From assembly GCA_007844125.1 (NCBI GenBank), contig CM017563.1, positions 41,122,012 to 41,186,011 of the forward strand: 64,000 bases of DNA, written 5' to 3'. Shown piece by piece: positions 1-12,668 of this stretch. The stretch is from Sinonovacula constricta. Lineage: Eukaryota; Mollusca; Bivalvia; Cardiida; Solecurtidae. The position numbers were made by a program, and so were the translations under genes. Each line of letters opens with the position of its first letter. Positions within the stretch are counted from its first letter, which is position 1. Under the pieces are notes generated by a model. The model was not told the origin of the DNA and made no database searches. It saw nothing but the letters and a program-made list of their open reading frames with translations.

Positions 1-636
1 TTTCCCCCATTTTAACCCAATGGGAGCTCACATGGGCTATACATGTGTATATAGGGAATTGTTTTCTTATAAAAGATGCCTGTTTGAAGCCTGGACTGGT
101 ACCACTAGCTCAAATTCAGCATCAAAACGCACCAAACAACCCAACATACATTATTTAAGCGTATGATTTTATATCGTTGGCATGTAGGCATATGAAAAAA
201 GCGCTTTTGTTCAAAATTATGTCTATGGGAGAAAATTTCCATTTGTTATCATTTGCTGTTGACTTCTCAGCAAATACATTATAGCTCATTTGTTTACGTA
301 AGAATAAAAGAAAACGAAATAAAACCCATCCGTAATAAATAAAATTCTTTGCTACTTTCAATTGGTTTAGATATTTTTGTGTGGATATTTGTATCCAGAT
401 GTACAATGAAATTGTAATAGTTACATATGTACAAAAAATACTGCAAGACAAGAGGTGGTCTTGATTTGTGCAAGATAAATATAGAGGCAGAATGCAATTA
501 CTAATATGTGTTTTAGCTCAGGCTTACTAACTCATATCAGACAATTTATTAACAATTAGATACCATGATTACCCTTTTTTAGTACATGGATATTTTTATT
601 CTTTAAAAGTGTTCTGACTCCTATGTTTTGGTTTTG
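1..636. other. Non-coding stretch, nothing recognised
   Basis: AT-rich DNA with stops in all frames. The short open frames here have no recognisable domain and no convincing splice context. I see no RNA gene or repeat that recurs elsewhere in the window. Confidence 0.5.
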
Positions 637-877
637 TTTTGTTTTTGAAGTACATTGCAGCGACCAATTATGATCATTATAGAAGCGTCTAGCTTGTTGG
701 TGGAAGAAGACCCAAGACAAATGTCTGGGTTGAACAACCGGCGCTCCGCAAGCCAGCTGGACGACATTCCCAAATTAAGTCCTCCGCTCCGAACGGGACT
801 CGAACCCTAGTGGCGAGAGGCTAAGCAGTCACAGGAGTTACAAATCGGCGACTCTACCACTACGCCACGATCGACCC
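637..877 (-). mobile_element. tRNA-derived SINE, family B (minus orientation)
   Basis: Read on the minus strand it begins with a tRNA-like head (GGCGTAGTGGTAGAGTCGCC as the A-box region, GGTTCGAGTCCCGTTCGG as the B-box region) and ends with a CAAAAACAAAAC-type tail. The same element recurs in both orientations in every unit of the gene array to the right. This copy lies outside the array, so the family is dispersed and not just part of the duplicated unit. Confidence 0.8.
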
Positions 878-1889
878 GTTCTGACTTCTATTATAATAAA
901 ATGACATGACTAAGTTATATATGAAGTGTATATTGTATAATCGATTTGAAATATAAAAAAAATGTAAAAGAAACCATGATCGCTGGTAATACAACATTAA
1001 TCAAACTGAGAATGGTTTTTGTTACATATCCACTGCTCTCTTTGTACATGTATTTATTTGAGTATAATGAAATACACCCATTGACAAGGAGTTGATACAT
1101 TTTATCACTTAACCTACCACGCGAGCGTGAGGTAACACGCATACGTTGTTTTTGGTAACACACTAGTTAGTTATCGTAGTGTGACGTCATTAAGTATGTG
1201 TAGTGTATATGCCATTTCGTGATCACTTTGTTGTCGCCATTTTATTCATCTTGTTGAAAAATTTCATTTTAGTTCATAAAAATAATAATTTATTACATTT
1301 GTTATGAACAAATCGTTCCCTTTTTATGGAAAATGGTCGAGTAAAGAGTGGAATTATTTTTTGTGCGGATTCTCCCAAACCGAATTACAGATGTCACAGG
1401 CCGACTGTTCATGCTACAAAAAGATGACGCATTGTAAACGTTTTGTTTTGTTTTGGTTATGTGATAAATCAAATCTAATATTCGTTACCATTAGATACTG
1501 AAAATATTAAACTCGTTGTCTAAAATGATACGAGGCTTGTTTCGTAACATTTTATCTAGCTCGTTAGATATTTTCCGTATCTAATGAACACTCATATCAG
1601 ATCCTTTATTGAATTATTTTGTCCCACTTCCTTGCATTTCACGTGAAGACAAAAAACTGAACGGTAAAACCATCATCTTAGATCTACTTACTCATTTGTC
1701 GGAGTATGTATGTTTATATATAGCGGGTTAAATATATCATACAAATGTCGGCATATGTCTGCAGATGAGATTATAAAAATGTTACAGTTTTCTTTTAAAA
1801 TTAACATGTTTTAATATGAATGACATCATGTATTGTTGGGCTTGCAAATTCTCTTGCATGGTAAGACACCAGTGTTAAAGATTTATTTA
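878..1889. other. Non-coding stretch, nothing recognised
   Basis: AT-rich. A 65-codon open frame at 1304-1501 (+) has no recognisable domain, no matching neighbour exon and amino-acid content typical of random AT-rich DNA, so I do not call it a gene. Confidence 0.45.
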
Positions 1890-2146
1890 AGTATGTTGCA
1901 TTTGAGAAACTCTTCAGGAAGTGTGAGGTTAGAGCTCTGTAAAACCGGTTTAAGCACGCCAGTCGGTCCATATTGCCGACTGACCGTTCAAGGCGGTAAC
2001 TGTCGGGTTTGCTCTTTTCGTTAAATGACTCATCACAAATTTGTTCTTACTTTTCGCTTGGCTTGCATGTGAAATACCTTTGTTCTGTGCCTTTTCGGAG
2101 TTTTGTATATGTTGCAATGCTCATAGGACTTTATCATATATTCTTA
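1890..2146 (+). repeat. Dispersed repeat R1, copy a
   Basis: About 255 bases, running from TTGCATTTGAGAAAC to CTCATAGGACTTTATCATAT. Related copies lie at 4572-5110 (minus), 12188-12230, 14996-15181 (minus), 15775-16187 and 42766-43244. Copies share the end CAATGCTCATAGGACTT but start at different points, which looks like 5' truncation of a retroposed element. No protein-coding frame is visible in it. Confidence 0.75.
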
Positions 2147-4571
2147 TTAATTAACTATGTAGTTATCAAGAACGTAGAATACGTCTAAACGAATCACGCG
2201 AGAGTCTATACCAGACATAAACATTACTCAAGTGACCAGGTCGCTTTAAAAAGTATTGCATGGGAAGTTGCATACACATGTAACAGGTTGTCAATACATC
2301 ACTAAACAAAGTTAAGTTAATGACAAAGTGGAGCACTCGTTACAAGGACAATTTGAGGTGTTATAAGAACAATATACCAATTGACGAAATTATGCAGATA
2401 ATTAAGTGGATCAAGCGTTACTGGATCAAGTTGCAGTGTGGTATTTGATAAGAACATGTGGTAAGTATGTCAATAGACTGGCTGACGCAATGACAAAGTG
2501 GGTAACTTGTTTCTAGGGAAACTTGTGACGCATATGCTGAGTAGAGTTGCTTGTTATAAGTGCTTAGACTTAAATTTGGATGATATAATAATATGAACGT
2601 CTTATTCATTACTAAGAGCACGTTATATGATTTGTAACCAACTCATAATAATTCGTTAATTATTTGCTGACATTGCATTTTTTCTCTTTAAAAATAGTAA
2701 AATGAATCATACCAGTGACAGTGGTAATTTTTAAAAAGCTTATTTTGGAATTTATTTTCTTTATATTTAAAAAATGTATACCCAAATGGTCAATAAAGTA
2801 AGAAAGAATACATATACACAATTTCAATCTGTTATTTTTATAAATAGATGGACGTCGCCAATAATAACTGTCGGTGCGATGTTACAGTACAAAGAACACA
2901 AACACGCACGCACGCATGCACACACATACACACATATATCGTAGTATTACTACTTACTGTTGTTGTTTTTTTTAAATCTAAATCGTCTTGTGTTTTGTTT
3001 GTTATTGTGTTGTTGTTTTTAAAGCCAATAACGAGTATGTTATATATAGTCAAAATCTATTCAAAACTAGTTTACATTAATTTATACTTATTATGAATTA
3101 CGGATTGGTAATTGCCCTATATCCTCTAATCGCAACATCAAAAGAGCCTTAATATAGAAACATACATTAAAATGTTTCCACTGTATTCTTACATTTAAAC
3201 ATATGACACGAAATAGGCAATAATAGATACTTGGCGCGCAATCTTGCTTTTTAGATTTTGGTGGTTGTGGGTTCAAGCCTTATTGGTATCGATTAGGACT
3301 ATTTTTACTTCGTAATACTTTGATATTGTTTTAAACTTCAAGACTCTATCATTTGTATTATACTTTTCAATTTAATCTAAACTTTTGCATTGTCAAACTG
3401 AACTTTAATTATGGCAATAACTATATATTGAAGTACATTAATATTGTATTAAATAGAATAGACAGTTATTGTAGAACTCATTAGCTTCCATTCAAGGAAT
3501 ATTAAAAATATTAAAATTAAAACGAAATCACACGTCGAATGTTATTTATTTGGCTAAGGCTTTAAAGACTATGCTCTTTCAAACATGCTGTTCTTTAAGA
3601 CATTATTTTAACCGTTATTGTGCCAAATGTCTAATAACAACTACTTAATTCTGTATAATTCGCTTATAATAATTTTAAAATTTATTATTGTTGATACATT
3701 ATTGGCTACTTTAAAAGTAACAGTCATTTAAAATTAAGTTTAAACTTACCGATCTATAACTGTTTTTAATTCTGTGATCGTTTTAAACCAACTGTCGAAT
3801 TAACCGCTGTTTGGTTGTAGTTCGGTTATCGATTTTGATCAGTATAAAAATCGTTTACATCATTTTAACGGCTCGGAATTCGCCCTTTTACAGGGAGATT
3901 CATACAATTGAACTGCATGCACATTTTGAATGGAACTTTAAGATTTGTGTTACATTTGAAAATTGAACATTACATTTTGAGAGCATTTAAATTTTATATT
4001 CAATGCATACCTGGTGAGTTCAAAGATTGTGTTTTATTGTCAGCGTTCTTTTCATTATTTATGTGAAGTTTAACAATGTACACTGTATAAACAATTATAA
4101 ATCAACAAAGACACTCAAAAGATGGTTTCCTTATGAAAAACAGTGTTTTATTTTTTTTATAATTATGAAATACTTCCGGCACAATAGTTCAAAATTTTAC
4201 TTACTTTACATGAGGCGACAATATAAATCTCCTCGATCGTGCATTGTAAAATTTGGAATTTCACATTTATATAACTTACCATTTATAAGGACAGCCAGGT
4301 GTTTGGTGACCTGAAGCAAAATTAGTTTTATATACATGCGTTTAATATGTTATTACAACTTTTTAAATATTTTGCAATCGAACGAACTATTCATTCTTAT
4401 CTTAAATTGTTAAATCTTGTGTTGTCTTGATAAAAGTAATACTTAAGTTTTACTTATAATGTTAACAAGTTCTAGGTAGTGTTGTTCATAAAGGTTTTAC
4501 GTACCATTTATGTCGTTTTAGGGTGGTTGTGGTTGTGGTGGTGTAGGTACAGTATGTAAACGCGATTTTTA
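2147..4571. other. Non-coding stretch with a short CA-rich tract
   Basis: AT-rich DNA without a recognised gene. A CACGCACGCACGCATGCACA-type tract near 2900-2940 is simple sequence. A weak B-box-like GGTTCAAGCC near 3270 is too isolated to call a tRNA or SINE. Confidence 0.45.
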
Positions 4572-5110
4572 TTATATTAAATGATAAGAATAAATGACAA
4601 TGCCCTATGAGCATTGCAACATATAAATATCAACATTGGGAAAGACACAGGACAAATATATTCACATGCAAGCCAACTGTAATAGTAAAAACAAACCTGG
4701 GATAAGTCATTTAACAAAAGGAGCAAACCCGAAAGTTACCGCCTTGGAACGGTCAGTCGGCAAGAGGGGTCGACTTGGGTGCTTAAACCGGTTTTACAGG
4801 GCTCTAAACACGCTGTTCTTGAGGGGTTTCTCAAATGCAAGCAATGACAAAAAACAAAAAAACAAAAAAACAAAAAAAACACGATCGATTTGAATGTCCA
4901 AGCGCTGACGTTTTCTTTGAAAAGTTCTGACGAAAGTTGTGACGTCACTGAAAAAGAAATATGACCACATAGTATTTAGAAGAGAGAGAGAGAAGTATTA
5001 TTTTTATTAGAAGAACACAATTGTTGATTGTTAATAAAATTATCTTCTTTAATCAAGAAACAAATGGCCAGAGAAGAGTAAATGGTTGTAGCATAATGTT
5101 TTATACATTG
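4572..5110 (-). repeat. Dispersed repeat R1, copy b (longest)
   Basis: Reverse-orientation copy of R1. The part at 4572-4845 matches 1890-2146. The part at 4880-5110 (AAGCGCTGACGTTTTC, then ATGGCCAGAGAAGAGTAAATG) matches the distal part of the copies at 15775-16187 and 42766-43244. This suggests a full element of at least 480-540 bases. A (CAAAAAAA)n tract near 4850-4880 lies inside it. Confidence 0.65.
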
Positions 5111-7034
5111 TGTATCCTCTTATTTCTTTTAAATAAGATCCATGTTACACGCTTTGTCTTATCGCCATATTTGGAAATATAAACTTTGCTGAATTAATAA
5201 TTTTCCCGAACATCACATTTGTAAACAAATAACAGATTCAATAAAGTAATTTGATCGTTTTCTATTGCCTTATACTTTCTGCCTGCTCTAATACTCAACG
5301 TTTCTCATACATCTATAACCAAATCTTGAAAAATGTACGTACAAGAAGAAATTTATGCAGAGCATCAAAGTTGCAGGAAAGTTATGTAAAAAAAAACGTT
5401 GTAAACAGAGCATTCAACATACGAAAATGTTTTCGTAAGGTAGTTGCATGCATGAGCCTTGATTTTCACATATTTATGACCAACAAGCTTATACCTCGGA
5501 CCAATATTCACATTAATAATTAAAGTAGAGCAAATGTATTGATGCACCTCCAGTTGAAAAGTATCAAAATAAGGGTTAAATTGCTTCTAAACTGGGGATT
5601 CGAATCCCAGTATTGGGACGAATGGTAAAATTATTCGTTTTCTACCTTTTTACTTAGACAATTATTTCTGCATAACTATACCAAATTAAGAAGGAAACAT
5701 GTATAGTTTTTAATTTTTGTTTTTGTAAATGAATTTAAATTGTATGGTTTGTGCTAAATTTGATTACAAATTCGTTGTATATTTAGTAAAAGAGAAAATC
5801 AAAACCATGTAGTGAAATTATTAGTTTTGTTGTTGTTGCAGCATCACATTCTGGGCAACTGTGAAAGAAATCGTGTGGCTATCAAGAGCTCGGTGCTTTT
5901 TGCAATTAAGTACTTTAAGCAGAACAATTGGGAAAATGAGTCTTTAACTTGCTTGGTTTGTAAATAATTAATTACATATTTGGAGTAGTTTAATTCAAAC
6001 CAATCAAGTAACATGTTTTTTGTTGTTGTTTTTTTGGTCTAATGCTTTTTCAAACGATACTCAAACTCAGAAGCAAAACTAGGAAATAACATAATATTTG
6101 TATTTCTAAAAAATGAACACATTTAAAACCAACTTTCGAAGACAAAAATATCCATCGATTCAAAACTGGTTAAATAATTTTCTTAAAATTTGGTATACAC
6201 GTGTACATTAAAATATACAAGTCATCTGTTGTGTTTTCAAATTCCATACCATAAAATGTACAACAAACAGTTTAAGGTATTAGATGTGTAATAGTGACTA
6301 AATTTACTCCTGACAAATGAAAGATCACATTATTCAGCATTGTATTCTGGATTATTTTAACAACTTTTCACCTCAGCTAAATTGAGTTTTGCGAATTTTT
6401 ATGTACTAGGTCGACGTCCTCAAATCTGACCTTTAAATAATCTCATACTTGTCAACATTGGACGAAGACAAAATAAAGAAAACAGAGTAATGTCAGTTGT
6501 TTTCTACATTTTTATTAGAGTATACTTTTCTAAATAAAAACACTCCAAAACATTTGAAAACACACTTCTTTCCTTCTTAGCTTTAATTTGGCTTTTTTAC
6601 GATTCTTCCTCGCTGACCGCGATTCCTTGTCGCCATTTTGGGGTGAAGAAATTGGCGCGATTTCATTGGATAAAATTTGACGTAAATGATCGAACATGTA
6701 ACATGATCGTAAAACCCTAAATGCCGACCTTACACGAATATTCATGAGATTAATTACACATCTAATACCTTAAATCCTAACAGCATAATAGATATAGAAC
6801 AATGTGGTCATTTTACTGCTGAATAGCATAAACATAAACCTTACTGCTAAAAATACGAAAACCTCTTAAACTGTGTCATCACCCCATAGAAATTTCCAAA
6901 ACCAATTATTACTATTATGGTCACGTTCTCTGCGACCCAATCAACCTTAACACTTTTTGTATAAACTTATAGGTAATTTGTATATACCATGCGCTTTCTA
7001 CTGTCTTAATCTTATGTTATTTCCTCTTCCACAG
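5111..7034. other. Mostly non-coding; one possible exon-like stretch
   Basis: At 5841-5957 (+) a pyrimidine-rich tract ending TTGTTGCAG is followed by about 39 open codons (starting HHILGNCERNRVAIKSS), and a possible donor lies at the end. I do not recognise the product and it does not resemble the phospholipase region that follows. At 6600-6640 (minus) an ATGGCG preceded by a CCAAT-like motif could be a promoter or first exon, but it gives only a very short frame. Confidence 0.3.
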
Positions 7035-7213
7035 GGATGTTCGCAGGCATGTACGAGATGCATCCGACCAACGTGAAACGTCTGTATGTGGTGGATGCTG
7101 GGCTGACCTTCAACTCGCCATACCCACTGGTTATATGGATTCAGAGCGAAGTCGATATCGTCCTCTCCTTCGATGTCAGTTCACGGCCAAGTGACTCTAC
7201 CCCACTATTCCAG
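7035..7213 (+). pseudogene. Cytosolic phospholipase A2 catalytic-domain exon (group IV-like)
   Basis: A clean internal exon. A pyrimidine tract ending CCACAG precedes it, and CAG|GTAAAC follows. It starts in phase 1 and ends in phase 0, with 59 intact codons. The frame contains VVDAGLTFNSPYPLV and SRPSDST, which match the conserved stretch of group IV (cytosolic) phospholipase A2 around the catalytic Asp region (family pattern VDSGLTFN-PYPL, then ARPSDS). That enzyme releases fatty acids from the sn-2 position of membrane phospholipids after calcium-dependent membrane binding. The exon itself is undamaged. I call it part of a pseudogene because the next two exons in order on the same strand are frameshifted. 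The GxSGS catalytic serine region and the C2 domain would lie upstream, and I cannot find them in 1-7034. Confidence 0.8.
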
Positions 7214-8177
7214 GTAAACAAATCATTTATTTTCCATGCGCTTATCATAATAAAATGGAAGACATTAAGGCTATTCTAATTATCTGAGGCTGATTCGAAA
7301 CTTTTGAAATCACAAACAAAATGATAATGATGCAAGGCACCACTCAAAAGGAGAAAATGTATCAGGTGTTGTCTTTTGTTTCACTTGGCCCTACTATTTC
7401 AGACATACACAATTATTAAACAGCCAACAAAGTATGAAAACTAAGGAAATTCTACAATCTGGAATCCTGAACATTCCGTGCATTTTCAGCGGTCCAAATG
7501 GAGTCTACGAATTAAGGCGTTTTTAGTGTATATGTTAAGCGAATGGCATATTGAAGTGAATGAAATTATGTAATGAACGAGTCTTACAAATCCTGCAACA
7601 AACAAGAAAATTATACCGACAAAAATTAAGTTTTAAGAGTGGGAAGCAACGATAATAAAAGCTACCACAAAAAACAAATAAACAGAAAAGAAAACAAATT
7701 TAAGTTTGGTTGCTATGGTTAATCGTTGCACGAATTGTTGGTCGTTTCATGGAGATTTTGTCGACATCAATGTAAAAGTGTAACATAACACCTAATTTGT
7801 CCTTAATTTGGTGAACATGTATTTCCTGTCTGAGCCGTGCTGCACGGTTTTAAACTTAGAAAATCCGGATAATAAGCTCTGACGTCGGTATCTGTTTTTA
7901 ACTCCCAATCGTGCCTTTTTGTAGATTTAGAAAGAAATAACATTTATGGCGAATTTAACGATATTTACTGTCTGACATTTGAGCGGGTGTTTAAAGTCGT
8001 GTTACACTATGGCATGAGTTTAAGCAGAAAAAGCCCAAAATCCCCAACAGGGGTAAGGCTTTATTACTTGTATTTGACATAGGCAAACTATCGGATACCA
8101 CCTTTGACGTTGTAGCGTAATGTTGTTTTTTCTAAAATATTTATAATAGGAGCATGCTACTCTTTTTCTGTCGACAG

Positions 8178-8349
8178 GTCTTGCTGCTGGCGGATCAAGA
8201 AACAAAATCTTTCCTTTCCCCATACATGTGAGAGTGTTTGACAGGGAGGGCATAAAGAAGATGTACATCTTCAAATACCCTACAGACCCACACTGCCCAA
8301 CGACGACGACGATGATGACTATGATGGTGTTAGTGATGGAAATTGCTAA
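8178..8349 (+). pseudogene. Cytosolic phospholipase A2 exon with frameshift
   Basis: The exon opens after TGTCGACAG in phase 0, as the previous exon requires, and reads VLLLADQETK, like the family's ELLLAE segment. At an A run at 8204-8207 the homology jumps to another frame, which continues KIFPFP...VFDREGIKKMYIFK...CPT, again in family order. One missing A would explain the shift. After CPT comes an ACG/ATG-rich simple-sequence stretch and then a stop at 8348-8350. The segment equivalent to the family's FVLANINF motif is not recognisable. Either this is a decayed gene, or the assembly has homopolymer errors here. Confidence 0.7.
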
Positions 8350-8378
8350 ATAACACATATACATATTTTCTTTTTAAG

Positions 8379-8734
8379 GAATTCGTAGAAGATCCGAAGA
8401 AGAGAAAAGCTTGACGACGAGAAGACACTGTATTCGACAATTTATTTAAAATGTCCCCTTCTGGCCTTTCAACGACATTTCAATCTCATACAGTTCAACA
8501 CTCTGTCTAAAATTGAGACAATCAAAGATGCCGCTGCATAGAAGATTGCACAGTAAACTTTCGAAAACTTTCGAAAATTGTGACGTGTCTCCCAGAAATA
8601 TAAAAACGCCTCTCCCGATTCGTGACTGATTGAGCAGCGGTCGCTTCACCGCCAGTGAGGCGAAGAAATACATTGATAACCCGTTACCAAATGATCTGTC
8701 AATATCTGTTAAAAAGGAAATTAATTGACATTCC
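8379..8734 (+). pseudogene. Cytosolic phospholipase A2 C-terminal exon, multiply broken
   Basis: It follows TTTTCTTTTTAAG. One frame reads RRSEEEK. After an A run near 8405-8408 a second frame reads KLDDEKTLYSTIYLK, then FNLIQFNTLSKIETIKDAAA, and ends at TAG 8539-8541. These match, in order, the EEEK, PFSTFNFQYP and LMHFNTLNNI segments of the enzyme's C-terminal end. A third frame near 8640-8730 (ASEAKKYIDN) resembles the extreme C terminus. At least two further frame disruptions after the one in the preceding exon make decay more likely than a single sequencing error. An open frame continues at 8655-8855 but has no recognisable similarity. Confidence 0.65.
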
Positions 8735-8855
8735 CAGAGAAGCGGTAGATTCCAGCCAGACTCTGCCAAATTGTGGCAGGACCAAATGTAACTCAATAGA
8801 TGAAGAGGACACATTTACCACTGCCGCGAGATCTCCGGCACCACTTTCATCATAA

Positions 8856-10494
8856 TTTCCTATGGACTTCCTAAACTTCGTGAACCGAGATGAACCTTAA
8901 ATATAATTCTACAACTTTTTAAAACCAATACAAGATATCACTTGTTTGACTTCAATTAAACGCCAAAATAGCAAATAATTTATCTCGATATGCCACAGAA
9001 AATAGTACAGATCCTTGCAAGAAATCTACCAGCAGACCTGGCTGATGCAGACCTACACGTTTTTTTTTCCAAAACCTGATCAAACCATGCTTAGCTAGCT
9101 ATGCGTTAATTAGTCTGAACTAGAATAGGAGCCTTTTAGGACTAATATTTGTCAGGATCTATTTCGCTCAAACCCAACCAGTAAGAAGCACACCGATTGT
9201 CTTAAACTCAAAGATTTCCCCATTTTACCATGAAAGACATGTACAAGTTATCTCCCTTGTAGGTAGGTATTTTTTAAGGAAGTCTTCCCCTAATGGGAAA
9301 AATTTCATACTTACAAAAACTTGCAATATTTGTGATGTATTTGCATTGTCTAATTGAAATACACATTTAAACAAATTCTTACCGTGTACTTTTTGCATTT
9401 TCACATTTTTTTATTCCCAGACTCGACTTTTTGTGTATCGGAAAAAATACAATCGTACAAGATTTCCAAAAAATTTATTTTTGAAGTTTTTGGACAAATT
9501 TCTATGCAAATAAGCATTAATTCACTGCAGATATAATTGTTCTCATTAAAAAAGTTCATATCATGAGTTATTTAAAAAAATAACTATCATATTGGTGAAA
9601 AAAGTAAATGACAGTATATGAAAATTCCTTTAAAATCTCGAAAATCCAAACTTGCCGAAGTCACATTACCCTATTTTTTTTTAAATTAAAGTAGGTAAAT
9701 CCATAAACAATGCATGAATATCATCTACAATCATAACTGAGTAAAATACAACAATTTGAAATATTTTTACCGTAGTTAACTAAGCAATTAAGCTTTGAAA
9801 ATGACTACCCACTGAGATATTACCACTAAGAGCAAAATGAAAAAGTATAACATTCGGGTTTGTTCAGGTATCTCCATCGCACTTGCGTAATTGTGTTCCG
9901 TTAATAACGTTGTACTGCGTTGTTTCCGTATTGTGGGACGCTTACGTGCCTTAAATCTTCCTCGAAATCAAGTTCTTGTGGTATCGGATGTTTTGTTGTT
10001 TCGGTTTGCAAACTGGAAATTCCCAAAACGTCACGAGACAGGAACTTCGCATTTTTGAAAATATTTTCTCTCTAAACGTGATATTTGTCAAAATGTTTGT
10101 CCTCTATGACATACTTTGAACCATTTTAACATTTAACATAAACATTAACAATTAATTTAGTGTTATTTGGTAAAATTACGTTTTTCACCGGGCAAAAACG
10201 AAAGCTTCCGTCGCGAACCGAATGTGTCGATATCGGCCAAAGTTCATTATGGGAAGCCTTCCTAAAGAATATTCTTCATTTAATTCTTAAATTTCTTATC
10301 TTAATGTACGTGTAGTTCTTTAGAACTTTAACTCATTGATATAGTCAATAAATAAGGTACGATTGCACCATCCTGCTGCAGTCTAAGGAGATCTTTAACG
10401 CTTGAACATGGCATTTTTGAAACAGATTCTACAGTAACTAAATACTCATACCTACCAAATACTGAGGTAAGACATTTGTATTTGTATTAACTTA
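8856..10494. other. Non-coding stretch, nothing recognised
   Basis: AT-rich and stop-rich. A short segment near 9225-9275 (ATCTCCCTTGTAGGT context) recurs near 13,890-13,940, so a small dispersed repeat is present. No gene was found. Confidence 0.45.
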
Positions 10495-10662
10495 CGCTCA
10501 AGCAACTATAAGGGTAGTTCAACGACTGGTTGGCCCGGTGTCAGGATAATGTGACTGGGTGTGGTATCATGCCGGTGATCACGACATGCTATACACAGTG
10601 AAGGTAGTACTATATCTGCTTCAAGTGGACACCGTATTCAGAATACTGTTGGTGGGACGATA
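10495..10662 (+). mobile_element. SINE family A, 5'-truncated
   Basis: It contains only the body and 3' part of the family (CGACTGGTTGGCCCGGTGTC through ACTGTTGGTGGGACGATAA) and lacks the tRNA-like head. Full-length relatives lie in intron 1 of the array genes. Loss of the 5' end fits incomplete reverse transcription. Confidence 0.75.
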
Positions 10663-10983
10663 ACATGGCCATGGAAATGACGAGCACGTTATTTTCCGTG
10701 GGATAAATAAATGGCTATTTATTTGAGATTGATACTACCTGTCCTGTCTGTCTGCCAATAAAAGTGCCAGCGAATTGAAAGTAAGTGCGTCGTATTTGCG
10801 TGTCAGTGTAAAAAAGCAAAACATATGGCAGAGAAAGCGGCAAGTAGAGATAGATGTTCACTGGCCATCCCCACCCACATGTTGATGACGGTTGCTGGGT
10901 ATTAGCGCCGGTAAGCGGCGGAGACGGTCGATGGAAGAACGTATCAAAATACCTCTGTAAACGGAGCAAAAACAAAACAAAAT

Positions 10984-11500
10984 ATGCAGAAAAGTAATGA
11001 CAATTCTATTCCAACCAATAAATTTAGGTCTCTTCCTACCGACGAGAAACTGGTCACTCTGTTTAATATGATGGTCAATGTCAACACCCTTGTTCACTGT
11101 ATAGAAAATGAAGTTAACCAGACCAACGACTCCAATACTAGGCTGGAAGCAATAGAATACAAATATGTTGATTCAGAAGCCAGAGCCAGAACAAATAATC
11201 TTATGTTTAGAGGCATCCAAGAAACAAATATAATCGAGAACTGAGAGGCAATAATTAAGGACAGCCAAGAAGAAGATTCCACGGTCAAAATTTTAAACAA
11301 AGTCTAAAAATCTCAGAATCTCACCGCTAATTTATAGACTGTATCCGAGACTACAAATCAGTAAAATTGATTTTGTCTAAAGCGTGCCAGCCGAAAAGCA
11401 TAATTTAATTACCGTATCAACAAAGACAACCTAAAGGAGATAATTGAAACACGTTCTAAACTAGTAATTGACAATAATAGTAATTGAGCAGTAAGGGATA
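10984..11500 (+). mobile_element. Non-LTR retrotransposon ORF1 remnant
   Basis: An open frame from 10984 to 11244 encodes an N-terminal part ending in a coiled-coil-like stretch and then ARARTNNLMFRGIQE, the typical segment that links coiled coil and RNA-binding domain in LINE ORF1 proteins (pattern SRRNNL-F-GIPE). Coding similarity continues with stops and frameshifts to about 11,500. The product would be a nucleic-acid chaperone for retrotransposition. It is clearly inactive. Confidence 0.65.
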
Positions 11501-12187
11501 AATTCCCAGAATGGGTCGAGATGATGCACATGAGGGGTATTATTTCGATGAGAAGAAATTGTTGATTATAAATAACAATAACTCGTTGAATAAAGACGAA
11601 AAATGACCAGAGAAGATTGTATGGTCATAGCATCCAGTTTATGTGAAGATGGACCTGAAGAACCAAAGTCCAAAGTCCAATGTCCATCAAACAGGTAACA
11701 CTCCTTATATGATGAATTAAATGACAACATAGTCTGAACGCAAAACAAATAACAAAAAATGAAAATTCAAATGATATAATGTCTTGACTGTAAAAAAGGC
11801 AAAGACGATTTATACAATCACTTTAAAAAAACTAATCGAAGTTAAAATGAAAATGAAGCCCAAGAAAATGCAATTGATAAATACAAGCTGCAGCAAATGC
11901 ACCATATACTAGACAGAATGCAGAGAACAATGAATCACATAGCACAGACAATGTTTTAAATGAATATATCAAATATACAAGTGAAGAGATGTTACTTATC
12001 TTCCACAAACTCTTTAACGTCATACTAAAAGTGAAATAGTTCCAACACATTGATTAAAAGGAATCATATAAACAATATATACAAAAGTAAAGGTAACTCA
12101 TTGTGGCCATCCAACTATAGATTAATAATACTTGTATCATGTGTAGGAAAACTATTTACATCAATAATAAATACTAGACTTAATGTA

Positions 12188-12230
12188 ATTGTCCTGTGCC
12201 TTTTGGTATATGTTGCAATGCTCATAGGAC
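12188..12230 (+). repeat. Dispersed repeat R1, 3' fragment inside the LINE
   Basis: It carries only the terminal segment TATGTTGCAATGCTCATAGG with its immediate flanks, inserted in the reverse-transcriptase remnant. It is the shortest R1 copy and keeps the same end as all others. Confidence 0.6.
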
Positions 12231-12651
12231 TTAATACATTTGTATCAATGAATATCAAGAAACATAATACAGGAAAATCAAGACCAAAATACTCAACTAC
12301 ATACCATATATTTACATTACACTCTCTTATAGAAATACTTCGTCACTACAAAAAAGAAACACTTTTGTGCAAACACAGACTTTAGCTAAGCGTTCGATTT
12401 AATTTGGCGCTTTGTTATGTGGCAAACATCACTGATATTCAATATACATGAACACTTGTTTTCGAATTATACATAATTTAAAGCGCATTTTTGTAAAATC
12501 ATTTATCATAAATCTTTCTTAATACAAAAGTCAAGTATCTACAAATAAAAATAATAAGGTTAACAATGCAGAGTGTAACAATAATATTAATAATCAAATG
12601 TACTCAACCTCTGTGAATGCTGCACTGGTGTAAGACAAGGGTAAAGTTTAC

Positions 12652-12668
12652 GCCCCCCCCCCCCCCCC
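12652..12668. repeat. Poly-C tract
   Basis: A run of about 16 C residues within the retrotransposon remnant. Length is likely variable and error-prone in assemblies. Confidence 0.9.

Noticed and set aside
2838..3096. Overlapping open frames on both strands over a CACGCACGCATGCACACACA-type tract.
   Set aside because: Simple-sequence translation; no evidence of a gene.
5580..5625. A B-box-like GGGATTCGAATCCC with a symmetric stem.
   Set aside because: No A box or tRNA fold at the right distance. At best a SINE trace.
8990..9079. A short frame, MPQKIVQILARNLPADLADA, resembling the start of an RNA-binding domain.
   Set aside because: Only about 29 codons before a stop, with no supporting neighbour exon. 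Chance or an old repeat is as likely.
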